Positions 22,871 to 34,263 of a DNA stretch of 64,000 bases are shown here, piece after piece. This DNA comes from Urophycis tenuis (lineage: Eukaryota > Chordata > Actinopteri > Gadiformes > Phycidae). The stretch spans positions 2,058,642 to 2,122,641 of the forward strand of contig JAXIVH010000012.1 of NCBI GenBank assembly GCA_036785325.1, given 5' to 3'. The translations under genes and the position numbers were made by a program. Numbering within the stretch: position 1 is the stretch's first letter; each line of letters starts with the position of its first letter. The notes under the pieces are model-generated. The model had not been told where the DNA came from. It saw nothing but the letters and a program-made list of their open reading frames with translations, and searched no databases.

Positions 22871-23059
22871 ACATGTGTTGTCATGGAGCAGGTTGTATGA
22901 GGCCCTCCATGTGTTTGTTGTCATGGAGCAGGTTGTATGTGTTGTACTTCCATTATTCACCATTCCACTTATCTACCTCACCCACTTTATTCTGCCACTT
23001 ATTTGATTTGATTTGTCATTATTTATATGTATGTATACTTTTTTTATCTTTATTTTACT

Positions 23060-23490
23060 ATGCAAAGTTGAGTTGACCCGAGCTACCAGAATGTCCCTGC
23101 TGGTGATGATGTACATTAATGTGCCCCCTGTCCGCTTCAGCACAATGGGGGGCAGAGCCTTCAGTCGCTCTGCTCCACGACTCTGGAACAACCTGCCACC
23201 TGACCTCCGGAACTGTGACTCTCTCCCCCTCTTCAAAACACGCCTCAAAACCCACCTCTTCCGGACAGCCTTCTCCCTTTAGCCTCCTTGCTTCTTGTTT
23301 TATCTGCCTTATTTCTATTTATTTTATCTCTTTTATGTAATTTTTGCTCTACCATGGTCCTTTTTTAACTGTCTTGTCTACCTCACTATGTGATTTTAAT
23401 TTTATTTATCTTTTTCTGTCTGTACAGTGTCCTTGAGTGACATGAAAGGCGCTTTTTTAAATAAAATGCATTATTATTATTATTATTATT
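23060..23490 (+). mobile_element. 5'-truncated LINE 3' end
   Basis: The plus-strand frame to 23282 encodes the familiar LINE C-terminus (RSAPRLWNNLPPDLRN, LFKTRLKTHLFRTAF). A short 3' UTR follows, then AATAAAATGC and an (ATT)n tail at 23470-23490. The flanking 22871-23060 holds a short duplication (TGTCATGGAGCAGGTTGTATG, twice). It lies in galnt10 intron 2, antisense to the gene. Confidence 0.82.
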
Positions 23491-23810
23491 AAAATGCACT
23501 TGAAACATCCCAATACTTCAACTAGAACATCCCCATGTACTTGGTAGTAACATGAAGGTTGTCAGCCTACAGAACTCCACGTCTCGTATCCGCTAGCTTC
23601 TGAGAACAGAAGGCGGTGGTCTAACAGAACCTCATGCCTCCAGTGTATAACGAGATGATCACACCCCGTGGAGCCCAGCTCCAGTGTAGTGAAGGGAATG
23701 CACAGCACCAACAAGAGAGAGACCCTGCATGGACTGGTGTGGTGTGACTGGTTCTGGTTCTGGGTGAAAGTTCATGATGGATGGCTGAGAGTCAAGAGGA
23801 GCTCATTAGC
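23491..23810. other. Unique sequence in galnt10 intron 2
   Basis: No coding potential or repeat is recognised. Confidence 0.4.
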
Positions 23811-23977
23811 TCATAGTGTGTGTGTGTGTGTGTACCAGAGTGTGTGTGTGCGTGTGTGTGTGTGTGTGTGTACCAGAGTGTGTGTGTGTGTGCGTGTGCT
23901 TGTGTGAGTGTGTGTACCAGAGTGTGTGTGTACCAGAGTGTGTGTGTGTGTGCGTGTGCTTGTGTGTGTGTGTGTAC

Positions 23978-24009
<32 letters not shown>

Positions 24010-24109
24010 ACCAGAGTGTGTGTGTGTGTGCGTGTGGGTGTGTGTGTGTGTGTGTGTGCGTGTGGGTGTGTGTGTGTGTGTGTGTACCAGTGTGTGTGTG
24101 TGTGTGTAC

Positions 24110-24147
<38 letters not shown>

Positions 24148-24704
24148 CAGAGTGTGTGTGTGTGTGCGTGTGGGTGTGTGTGTGTGTGTGTGTGCGTGTG
24201 GGTGTGTGTGTGTGTGTGTACCAGTGTGTGTGTGTGTGTGTACCAGAGTATGTGTGTGTGTGCGTGTGTGTGTGTGTGTGTGTGTACCAGAGTGTGTGCG
24301 TGTGCGTGTGTGTGTGTGTGTGAGTGTACCAGAGTGTGTGTGCGTGTGTGTGTGTACCAGAGTGTGTGTGTGTGTGTGTGCGTGTGCGTGTGGGTGTGTG
24401 TGTGTGTGTGTGTACCAGAGTGTGTGTGCGTGTGGGTGTGTGTGTGTGTACCAGAGTGTGTGTGTGTGCGTGTGCGCGTGTGTTTGTGTGTGTGTACCAG
24501 AGTGTGTGTGTGTGTGTGCGTGTGCGTGTGGGTGTGTGTTTGTGTGCATACCAGAGTGTGTGTGCGTGTGCGTGTGCGCGTGTGTGTGTACCAGAGTGTG
24601 TGTGTGTGTGCGTGTGGGTGTGTGTGTGTGTGTACCAGAGTGTGTGTGTGTTCGTGTGTGTGTGTGTACCAGAGTGTGTGTGCGTGTGTGTGTGTACCAG
24701 AGGG

Positions 24705-24735
<31 letters not shown>

Positions 24736-24859
24736 ACCAGAGTGTATGTGTGTGTGTGTGTGTACCAGAGTGTGTGTGCGTGTGTGTGTGTGTGTGTACC
24801 AGAGTGTGTGTGCGTGTGTGTGTGTGTGTGTACCAGAGTGTGTGTGCGTGTGTGTGTAC
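23811..24859. repeat. TG-rich minisatellite with TACCAGAG spacers, abutting the galnt10 exon 2 donor
   Basis: (TG)n runs are interrupted by TACCAGAG at irregular 20-75 bp spacing; I counted 26 by eye. On the gene strand each is CTCTGGTACACAC, a copy of the real donor GCGCTG/GTACACAC at 24859. The ORFs of up to about 400 residues here (Cys/Val or His/Thr repeats) are repeat artefacts. Confidence 0.93.
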
Positions 24860-24956
24860 CAGCGCGTGCAGCATCTCTCCTGATTGCCTGGTAGTCGTGC
24901 CAGTCTCTCCTCCGCACACCATCCTGCCCCTCCCCTTCTTGGCCCCCGTGGTTCAC
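24860..24956 (-). CDS. galnt10: galnt10 coding exon 2 (stem region)
   Basis: Translation gives RRRDWHDYQAIRRDAARAG, matching the DWHD...AIRRDA block of the GALNT10 stem. The acceptor is TTGCAG/GTGAAC at 24957 and the donor GCTG/GTACAC at 24859. The length of 97 bp enters in phase 0 from exon 1 and leaves in phase 1 into exon 3, so the three exons join in frame. Both intron edges are tandem arrays: a 29-bp repeat before the acceptor and the TG/TACCAGAG array after the donor. Confidence 0.92.
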
Positions 24957-25345
24957 CTGCAACACACACAACATGTGTAGCACACACTTAACACACACAC
25001 AACATTTGTAGCACATGCTTAACACACACAACATGTGTAGCACACACTTAACATGTGTAGCACACACTTAACACACACAGCATGTGTAGCACACGCTTAA
25101 CACACACAACATGTGTAGCACACACTTAACACACACAACATGTGTAGCACACACTTAACACACACAACATGTGTAGCACACGCTTAACACACACAACATG
25201 TGTAGCACACTCTTAACGCACACAACATGTGTAGCACACACTTAACACACACAACATGTGTAGCACACACTTAACACACACAACATGTGTAGCACACGCT
25301 TAACACACACAACATGTGTAGCACACACTTACCACACACACATGT
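24957..25345. repeat. 29-bp minisatellite abutting the galnt10 exon 2 acceptor
   Basis: Units such as CATGTGTAGCACACRCTTAA plus CACACACAA at 29-bp period. On the gene strand the last unit (CTACACATGTTGTGTGTGTT) passes directly into the acceptor GCAG, so the array reaches the splice site. Confidence 0.93.
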
Positions 25346-25439
25346 TTCAAATGGCTAAACATACATGAGATATGGGAGATATCAAAGTGGAGATAGTAAA
25401 CAGCAGTCACCCTCCAGTGACACGGGGGAGGCACAGTGA

Positions 25440-26395
25440 GGACCAGTTCAGTGACAGGGACACCCTCCAGTGACAGGACCACCCTCCAGTGACAGGGACA
25501 CCCTCCAGTGACAGGACCACCCTCCAGTGACAGGGACACCCTCCAGTGACAGGACCACCCTCCAGTGACAGGGACACCCTCCAGTGACAGGACCACCCTC
25601 CAGTGACAGGGACACCCTCCAGTGACAGGACCACCCTCCAGTGACAGGACCACCCTCCAGTGACAGGGACACCCTCCAGTGACAGGACCACCCTCCAGTG
25701 ACAGGACCACCCTCCAGTGACAGGACCACCCTCCAGTGACAGGGACACCCTCCAGTGACAGGACCACCCTCCAGTGACAGGGACACCCTCCAGTGACAGG
25801 ACCACCCTCCAGTGACAGGGACACCCTCCAGTGACAGGGACACCCTCCAGTGACAGGACCACCCTCCAGTGACAGGGACACCCTCCAGTGACAGGACCAC
25901 CCTCCAGTGACAGGGACACCCTCCAGTGACAGGGACACCCTCCAGTGACAGGACCACCCTACAGTGACAGGGACACCCTCCAGTGACAGGACCACCCTCT
26001 AGTGACAGGACCACCCTCCAGTGACAGGACCACCCTCTAGTGACAGGACCACCCTCCAGTGACAGGACCACCCTCCAGTGACAGGACCACCCTCTAGTGA
26101 CAGGACCACCCTCCCTTTGACAGGACCACCCTCTAGTGACAGGACCACCCTCTAGTGACAGGACCACCCTCCAGTGACAGGACCACCCTCCAGTGACAGG
26201 GACACCCTCCAGTGACAGGGACACCCTCCAGTGACAGGACCACCCTCCAGTGACAGGACCACCCTCCAGTGACAGGACCACCCTCTAGTGACAGGACCAC
26301 CCTCCAGTGACAGGACCACCTTCCAGTGACAGGACCACCCTCTAGTGACAGGACCACCCTCCAGTGACAGGACCACCCTCCAGTGACAGGGGGGA
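25440..26395. repeat. 19-bp satellite in galnt10 intron 1
   Basis: About 50 units of GACAGGACCACCCTCCAGT and GACAGGGACACCCTCCAGT, with CTCTAGT variants. The two unit types often alternate, giving a 38-bp higher-order pattern at 25440-25620. Because 19 is not divisible by 3, the minus strand reads through all three frames without stops, giving false ORFs of up to 277 residues. Confidence 0.95.
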
Positions 26396-27290
26396 GGGAC
26401 AGTGAGGACCAGTTCAAACCGCCCACAGGCTGCTGGGATGGAAGCTTTCACACCTGCTCTCTCTGACCAGGTGTTGGGTTTGACTTAATGACATCATTCA
26501 AATAGAAATAACCCCTAAACCACTGGCTTGGGGGAGGGGGCAGTGGTGGATTACAGCATCATGACCTCGTCCCTCTGCCCCAGGGGCTGATGGGTAATCC
26601 CCTGAAAGCCAGATTAACGAGGAGGTCAGCGAGGAGCAGACTGATGCCTCACAGTCACTATAGCAACCACACTGTCACTACAGTTACCCCTCTCTCCCTA
26701 TAGCAACCTCACTGTCACTATAGAAACCCCACTGCCACTTCTAATAATACCTCATACTTTTGAAAAGCAACATAATGACTACCTTCACTGACTTATTAAC
26801 CAATACGTATCTCCAAGGTTATCACAATTTATTTTGAAGGTGTAATATCAGGAGGAGCCAAGACCTCCCACCTGCCTACAACACGATATGCATGTTAGAC
26901 ATATACCATCTCAGTGGCTCACAATACATGGTGATGTTTTATGTAGCTTTATATAGGTGTATAAGTACATGGTGGGGTATAAGTGTTTGTGATGGTAACA
27001 TGGGAACATGCAGGACTATATTGTTAGTATGAGGGGGTTCTCTACACTGCTGTCTGGTGGAACCCAGCTTGTGTCTGGAATACGGAGCAGGCTGATGCTC
27101 TCAGGACCATCCATGCTAGGACCCATCAAGGCCGCCTTGTCTGGGAGAGGAGATGAGAGGAGGAGCTCTAAACAAACAGCCATTTACTCAAAGAGCAATG
27201 TTTACCTACCAGGAGATTGGCACCCCCACCTCCACCTCATTCTCCTCCTCTTCCTCATCCTTCTGCACCTCCTCATGTAGTGATGCTACA
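26396..27290. other. Non-repetitive intron 1 sequence
   Basis: No conserved coding is recognised; short ORFs at 27008-27335 look random. Small CACTATAGCAACC-like repeats occur at 26655-26745. Confidence 0.4.
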
Positions 27291-27299
27291 CTCTGGATT

Positions 27300-28989
27300 T
27301 GGACAGATTCTCAGAGGACCCACTGTACCCACTGAGCCGTCACAGTACCCACTGAGCCCTCACACTGTACCCACTGAGCCCCTTACCCTGAACCAACTGT
27401 ACCCACTGAGCCCTCACACTGAACCCACTGAGCCCTCACACTGAACCCACTGAGCCCTCACACTGAACCCACTGAACCCACTGAGCCCTCACACTGAACC
27501 CACTGAGCCCTCACACTGAACCCTCACACTGAACCCACTGAGCCCTTACACTGAACCCACTGAGCCCTCACACTGAACACACTGAACCCACTGAGCCCTC
27601 ACACTGAACACACTGAACCCACTGAGCCCTCACACTGAACCCTCACACTGAACCCACTGAGCCCTCACACTGAACCCACTGAGCCCTCACACTGAACCCA
27701 CTGAGCCCTCACACTGAACCCACTGAGCCCTCACACTGAACACACTGAGCCCTCACACTGAACACACTGAACCCTCACACTGAACCCACTGAGCCCTCAC
27801 ACTGTACCCACTGAGCCCTCACACTGTACCCACTGAGCCCTTACACTGAACCAACTGTACCCACTGAGCCCTCACACTGAACCCACTGGACCCACTGAGC
27901 CCTCACACTGAACCCACTGAGCCCTCACACTGAACCCACTGAACCCACTGAGCCCTCACACTGAACCCACTGAGCCCTCACACTGAACCCTCACACTGAA
28001 CCCACTGAGCCCTCACACTGAACCCACTGAGCCCTCACACTGAACACACTGAACCCACTGAGCCCTCACACTGAACACACTGAACCCACTGAGCCCTCAC
28101 ACTGAACCCTCACACTGAACCCACTGAGCCCTCACACTGAACCCACTGAGCCCTCACACTGAACCCACTGAGCCCTCACACTGAACACACTGAACCCTCA
28201 CACTGAACCCACTGAGCCCTCACACTGAACCCACTGAGCCCTCACACTGAACACACTGAGCCCTCACACTGAACACACTGAACCCTCACACTGAACACAC
28301 TGAACCCTCACACTGAACCCACTGAGCCCTCACACTGTACCCACTGAGCCCTCACACTGTACCCACTGAGCCCTCACACTGTACCCACTGAGCCCTCACA
28401 CTGTACCCACTGAGCCCTCACACTGAACCCACTGGACCCACTGAGCCCTCACACTGAACCCACTGAGCCCTCACACTGAACCCACTGAGCCCTCACACTG
28501 AACCCACTGAGCCCTCACACTGAACACACTGAACCCACTGAGCCCTCACACTGAACCCACTGAGCCCTCACACTGAACCCACTGAGCCCTCACACTGTAC
28601 CCACTGAACCCACTGAGCCCTCATACTGTACCCACTGAACCCACTGAGCCCTCACACTGAACCCACTGAGCCCTCACACTTAACACACTGTACCCACTGA
28701 GCCCTCACACTGTACCCACTGAGCCCTCACACTGAACCCACTGAGCCCTCACAGTGAACACACTGTACCCACTGAGCCCTCACACTGAACCCACTGAGCC
28801 CTCACAGTGAACACACTGTACCCACTGAGCCCTCACACTGTACCCACTGAGCCCTCACACTGAACCCACTGAGCCCTCACACTGTACCCACTGAGCCCTC
28901 ACACTGAACCCACTGAGCCCTCACACTGTACCCACTGAGCCCTCACAGTGAACACACTGTACCCACTGAGCCCTCACAGTGAACACACT
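27300..28989. repeat. 22-bp satellite in galnt10 intron 1, left block
   Basis: Units ACTGAACCCACTGAGCCCTCAC (22 bp), built from shorter 8-12 bp sub-repeats (CACTGAACC, CACTGAGCC, CACTGTACC) in varying order. It continues at 31315-32615 beyond a Harbinger insertion. Confidence 0.95.
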
Positions 28990-29203
28990 GGCCCTCATTT
29001 ATCAAGCGAACGTAGAAATGAGTGCAAATCTGAACGCATGATTCATCTTACGATAGGACCCACATGAGATTTACGAAACGTATCGTATCACACCAATCCC
29101 AGCGTACGAAGGAGCTTGGTGTTGATAAATACGGCGGCTGAGATCGATCGTAATTAACGTAACACGCCCCTATAAAAGAAGTCTCGCCCCTAACTTTTAC
29201 GAC

Positions 29204-29680
29204 ATGGAGAAACATCCAACGGCAAAGAAGAAGCAGATTTTTTCAGAAACAGTAATGGAGACACTCGTGTCACTTGTTGATGCGCCCCCCCCCCCCCCCC
29301 CCCAAGGACACTCACCCCTGCCCACCCAGCACCCCCACCCCTCACCCCCCTGGACATACTTCATATTATTTATAGTAATGTTATTTATTGTATTATTTAT
29401 TCTCAACTGCCGGTGCACCCCCCACCCCCATATCCATACAATCCACATTAATCTGTTGTACCCGTTCCGTTGTATTGCACTAGCGCACTATTGCATCACC
29501 TGTACACTTCTTGTATTATATTACTGCATTTCGTTGTCCCTGTACTTGTACTCTGCACAATGACAATAAAGTTTAATCTAATCTAATCTAATTAAGGGAG
29601 GCAAAAAAACGCTATATGGAAACAAATCACTGTTGCAGTCAATAGTGTGTCCCATGTTCAGCGGGCTACGGAAGAGGTAA
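29204..29680 (+). pseudogene. Harbinger Myb/SANT-like protein fragment, interrupted
   Basis: ATG 29204 opens a Lys-rich start followed by FSETVMETLVSLV. The frame is broken at 29283 by a C-tract and LINE tail. After it, 29600-29675 encode a helix-rich piece with AIWKQITVAVNSVS and VQRATEEV, like the second and third helices of Myb/SANT-like domains. In active elements this protein helps transposase reach the transposon ends. Here it is dead; the downstream part is absent. Confidence 0.6.
29283..29593 (+). mobile_element. LINE X 3' fragment, short copy
   Basis: A C-tract, CAAGGACACTCACCCCTGCC, a 3' UTR with ATTTCGTTGTCCCTGTAC, GACAATAAAG and a (TCTAA)n tail. The same 3' UTR as the longer copies at 29718-31038 and 38506-39182/48514-48795. 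Confidence 0.85.
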
Positions 29681-29717
29681 ATAATTAATTGAATAATTAA
29701 TTAAATGTAAAATTGAT

Positions 29718-31038
29718 GTTAAATTGATCCAGCTTATCCAGGACAACAACCTGTCCCTCAACGCCACGAAGACCAAGGAGATCATCGTGGACTACAGGAA
29801 AACAAAAGGTGGCACGCACACCCCCCTCCACATTAACGGGACGGAGGTTGAGCGGGTATCCAACTTTAAGTTTCTGGGAGTCCACATCTCCGACAGTCTA
29901 TCCTGGTCCCTCAACACCACTGCCCTAATCAAGAAGGCTCACCAGCGCCTCTTCTTCTTGAGGAGACTAAAAAAGGCCCACCTGTCTCCTCAGATCCTGG
30001 TGAACTTCTACCGCAGCACCATCGAGAGTGTACTAACCAACTGTGTCACAGTGTGGTATGGTAACTTCTCCGCCCCGGACCGGAAAGCACTGCAGAGGGT
30101 GGTGAAAATCGCCCAACGCATCACCGGTTCCCCACTCCCCTCCATCGAGGCTGTCCAGAGGAAGCGGTGCCTGCGTAAGGCGCGCAGCATCGCAAAGGAC
30201 AGCTCTCACCCCAACCACAGACTGTTCACCCTCCTCCCCTCTGGAAAGCGCTACAGGTCTCTGGGCACCCGGACCACCAGGTTCAGGGGAAGCTTTTTCC
30301 CCCAAGCTGTCAGCCTCCTGAACTCCACACCCACATGAACATTGCCCCCCCCAAGGACATACACCCCTGCCCACCCATGACCTGGACCCATTTGACCCCC
30401 CCCCCGCCCCCCAAGGACACTCACCACTGCCCACCCAATACCTGCCCCCCCCCCCCCCCCCCCCACCCCCCCAAGGACATGCACCCCCCGCACATCCAGC
30501 ACCCCCACACCTCACCCCCTCTGGACATACTACAAATATTATAATTTATAGTAATGTTATTTATTTATTTATTCCTAACTGCCATTGCACCCCCCACTCC
30601 CATACCCATACAACCCATACTCATCTGTTGTACCCATTCTGTTATTCTGTTATACTGCACTAGAGCACTACTGCACCACCTGCACACTTACTTCTATTTG
30701 CACTACTTCTATTTTGCACATTGTATACTGTTTACACTTTACACTTTTCACTTGCATGTTATGCCACTGTGAGTAACTGTTTAATACCTCGATGATCACT
30801 ACCTCCATCTGCACTGTTTGTCACTTTGTTAACTACCTATAATTACCGTCATTTTAATAACCACTGTCACTTTTCAATTTTGCACCTTATTCTGTATTTC
30901 TGCATTTCAACCTGCACCTTAATCGCTCATTTGCACTTCTGGTTAGAACGCCAACTGTATTTCGTTGTCCCTGTACTTGTACTCTGCACAATGACAATAA
31001 AGTTGAATCTAATCTAATCTAATCTAATCTTAAAACAT
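29718..31038 (+). mobile_element. LINE X 3' part with RT C-terminus, longer copy
   Basis: Bases 29724-30338 encode the C-terminal third of an L2/Rex1-like RT protein (NATKTKEIIVDYRK, FLGVHISDSLSW, KKAHQRLFFLRRLKK, LPSGKRYRSLGTRT). The frame is open from the truncation point to the natural stop. A C-rich 3' UTR follows, then GACAATAAAG and a (TCTAA)n tail at about 31000-31038. It inserted in the AT-rich segment after the Myb-like exon of the Harbinger element. Confidence 0.87.
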
Positions 31039-31311
31039 TTCACATTTGACCTTTAGGCTATTGTTTGCATTGCGTTAAAGTTATTTTATTCCGAATAAGG
31101 TGAAGAAAAAGTTGTCCGACTCTTGCGGATATACCAGTCTCGCCACTGTTGGCACTCGAAAAAGTTGCGTACACGAGCTCAGACCTGACGTGAGATTTCA
31201 TCGCAGCCTGCGCTCACGTTCAAATTGATAAATGCCAAGCTCAACGTGGAAATGAGCGTACGTCCATTTTACGCCCGTTTTCTGTCGTACGCTCGTTTGA
31301 TAAATGAGGGC

Positions 31312-32615
31312 CACTGTACCCACTGAGCCCTCACACTGAACACACTGTACCCACTGAGCCCTCACACTGAACCCACTGAGCCCTCACACTGAACACACTG
31401 TACCCACTGAGCCCTCACACTGAACCCACTGAGCCCTCACACTGAACCCACTGAGCCCTCACACTGAACACACTGTACCCACTGAGCCCTCACACTGAAC
31501 CCACTGAGCCCTCACACTGTACCCACTGAGCCCTCACACTGAACCCACTGAGCCCTCACACTGAACCCACTGAGCCCTCACACTGTACCCACTGAGCCCT
31601 CACACTGTACCCACTGAGCCCTCACACTGAACCCACTGAGCCCTCACACTGAACACACTGTACCCACTGAGCCCTCACACTGTACCCACTGAGCCCTCAC
31701 ACTGAACCCACTGAGCCCTCACACTGTACCCACTGAACCCACTGAGCCCTCATACTGTACCCACTGAGCCCTCACACTGAACCCACTGAGCCCTCACACT
31801 GTACCCACTGAGCCCTCACACTGTACCCTCACACTGTACCCACTGAGCCCTCACACTGAACCCACTGAGCCCTCACACTGAACACACTGGACCCACTGAG
31901 CCCTCACACTGAACCCACTGAGCCCTCACACTGTACCCACTGAGCCCTCACACTGAACCCACTGAGCCCTCACACTGAACCCACTGAGCCCTCACACTGA
32001 ACCCACTGTACCCACTGAGCCCTCATACTGAACACACTGTACCCACTGAGCCCTCACACTGAACCCACTGAGCCCTCACACTGAACCCACTGAGCCCTCA
32101 CACTGAACCCACTGTACCCACTGAGCCCTCACACTGAACACACTGTACCCACTGAGCCCTCACACTGAACCCTCACACTGAACACACTGTACCCACTGAG
32201 CCCTCACACTGAACACACTGAACCTTCACACTGAACACACTGTACCCACTGAGCCCTCACACTGAACACACTGTACCCACTGAGCCCTCACACTGAGCCC
32301 TCATACTGAACACACTGTACCCACTGAGCCCTCACACTGTACCCACTGAGCCCTCATACTGTACCCACTGAGCCCTCACACTGAACCCACTGAGCCCTCA
32401 CACTGAACACACTGTACCCACTGAGCCCTCACACTGAACACACTGAACCCTCACACTGAACACACTGTACCCACTGAGCCCTCACACTGAACCCACTGTA
32501 CCCACTGAGCCCTCACACTGTACCCACTGAGCCCTCACACTGTACCCACTGAGCCCTCACACTGAACCCTCACACTGAACACACTGAGCCCTCACACTGA
32601 ACCCACTGTAACCTC
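31312..32615. repeat. 22-bp satellite in galnt10 intron 1, right block
   Basis: Continuation of the ACTGAACCCACTGAGCCCTCAC array. CACTGTACC variants are more frequent than in the left block. Confidence 0.95.
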
Positions 32616-33140
32616 ACACTGACTGACCAATAAGATAGGTCTTTAGGTGACCATGTGACCTCCTATAGGAGATCATGTGATCCTGTTGCCATGGTGGCCC
32701 TTTGATGGGCTAGAACCTGTCTGAAGGTATAGAGCTGTGAACCCCATCACAGCCCTAAAGTAAGACTTGGTGGAAAGACCTGAACTCTGACTGGAAAGCT
32801 TCATCTGTAACCACTGAACCAGTGTCATGTGGTTCTGGTCCTGACAGAACAAGAAAACACAGAACATTGAGCTTCCCCACTGGTTCTGTGTTAGAACTCT
32901 GGGTCTGAGTGTGCAGCGGTATAAATGCTCTTCAAGCCTTGACCATATTAAGTGTCCTACGTAATGGTTCAATTTAATAGTATATATATATATGCCATAT
33001 TATTAGCATAATAATATAAGTCCATCATATATTCTGCTAATATATGGTAACAATATATGTTCATGTCATGACTCATGATATCCAGTAAGCTCTTTCTGTC
33101 TGAGTTCAAAGGTTAGGTTCAATAATCATCCCGAGGAAAG
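32616..33140. other. Non-repetitive intron 1 sequence
   Basis: No gene is seen. An AT-rich patch at 32975-33060 contains ATATATATAT. The ORF at 32673-32972 has no recognisable similarity. Confidence 0.4.
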
Positions 33141-33178
33141 GTGTGTGTGTTATCGTGTGTGTGTGTGTGTGTGTTATC

Positions 33179-33249
<71 letters not shown>
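33141..33249. repeat. GT microsatellite
   Basis: (GT)n with two GTTATC interruptions at its left end. Confidence 0.95.
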
Positions 33250-33252
<3 letters not shown>

Positions 33253-33354
33253 AAACCTCCATCTCAGACTAAGATGGTGGCTAGGTGTGGTACAGGTCTG
33301 AACAGACTATTGACTCATGGAAGACGCCTTTATCCAACAGACTGAAGTACTGGT

Positions 33355-33740
33355 CATTGAGGAGCAAGTAGTGGTTAGACAGTAGAGAGACAGGTCATTA
33401 AGGAGCAGGTAGGGGTTAGACAGTACAGAGACAGGTCATTAAGGAGCAGGTAGGGGTTAGACAGTACAAAGACAGGCCATCAAGGAGCAGGTAGGGGTTA
33501 GACAGTAGACAGACAGGTAATTAAGGAGCAGGTAGGGGTTAGACAGTAGAGGGACAGGTCACTGAGGACCAGGTAGGGGTTAGATAGTACAGAGGCAGGT
33601 CATTAAGGAGCAGGTAGGGGTAAGACAGTAGAGAGACAGTTCATTAAGGAGCAGGTAGGGGTTAGACAGTACAGAGACAGGTCATTAAGGAGCAGGTAGG
33701 GGTTAGACAGTAGAGACAGGTCATTAAGGAGCAGGTAAGG
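33355..33740. repeat. 41-bp minisatellite, block 1 (galnt10 intron 1)
   Basis: Units GGTCATTAAGGAGCAGGTAG plus GGGTTAGACAGTACAGAGACA at 41-bp period. The same family recurs at 36093-36465 on the other side of galnt10 exon 1. The following sequence (to about 33825, with GGGATCAAACCCAGAACC) resembles part of a tRNA-derived SINE, so the array probably grew inside one. Confidence 0.92.
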
Positions 33741-34035
33741 GTTACAGTGAATATTGCTCTAAAATGCCTCGAATGTGGACATTGAGGGATCAAACCCAGA
33801 ACCTTTCAGCTGAAAGTCAACATGCACACACGAAACATACAAACTACAGGTAAACAGATATGTGAGCAGGGTCTGAGTGAAGTGTGTAGAGTGAAGTCAG
33901 TGTATTTACAGTGTAGCTACAGTGTAGTAACAGTGTAGAGTGTAATTAGTATGTAGTTACAGTGTAGTTAGTGTAGTTCCGTCATGGTTTAAACTTTAGA
34001 GTGTTTTCTGATCCACTGGATAGATTTAAAAGGGT
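33741..34035. other. Intron sequence with short ACAGTGTAG repeats
   Basis: Degenerate ACAGTGTAGTTA-type repeats at 33898-33980. Otherwise nothing is recognised. Confidence 0.4.
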
Positions 34036-34206
34036 TAATGGGCATTTAGCAGACGCTTTTGTCCAAAGCGACTTACAATCAGTACATTTGTGGGGTTCGA
34101 CATGTGGACAGTTGGAGGAGGGACCACTGGGATCGAACCGCCGACCCTACGGTTAGTGGACGACCCGCTCTGTCGACCCGCTCTACCTGCTGAGCTACTG
34201 CCGCCT
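34036..34206 (-). mobile_element. tRNA-derived SINE
   Basis: On the minus strand: a tRNA-like head with GTAGCTCAGCAGGTAGAGC (A box) and GGTTCGATCC (B box), then a tail with GATTGTAAGTCGCTTTGG and GTCTGCTAAATGCCC. The same tail is found at 49170-49225. The fused tail and non-cloverleaf body rule out a tRNA gene. Confidence 0.85.
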
Positions 34207-34263
34207 GACTTCTTCAACATGACACGAGGTCCGTCTGATCGCCTTCCCTCCACCTGCTCCCCA

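Larger units (their letters stand above)
28990..31311 (+). mobile_element. Harbinger-type DNA transposon with two LINE insertions
   Basis: Left end GGCCCTCATTTATCAAGCGA (from about 28990) is matched by an inverted right end (GGCCCTCATTTATCAAACGA read inward, to about 31311). ACT flanks both sides within the satellite (3-bp duplication). A Myb/SANT-like ORF piece at 29204-29282 continues at about 29594-29680. Such a Myb-like second protein is characteristic of Harbinger elements. No DDE transposase remains. Two LINE X 3' fragments are inserted (29283-29593 and 29718-31038). Confidence 0.82.

Noticed and set aside
23792..25067. Very long ORFs on both strands (up to about 418 residues of His/Thr or Cys/Val repeats)
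   Set aside because: They are translations of the TG/TACCAGAG array; only the DWHDYQAIRRDA piece at the end (galnt10 exon 2) is real coding.
25300..26451. Overlapping repeat ORFs (Leu-Glu-Gly, Pro-Val-Thr)
   Set aside because: A 19-bp tandem repeat lacking stops in any minus-strand frame; no start context, codon bias or similarity.
27300..32615. CRISPR-like array (short repeats with regular spacing)
   Set aside because: Direct tandem satellite without unique spacers, no cas genes, and a vertebrate context.
34110..34205. Possible tRNA gene on the minus strand
   Set aside because: A and B box similarity is present, but the sequence continues into a SINE tail, with no cloverleaf and no terminator at the expected place.
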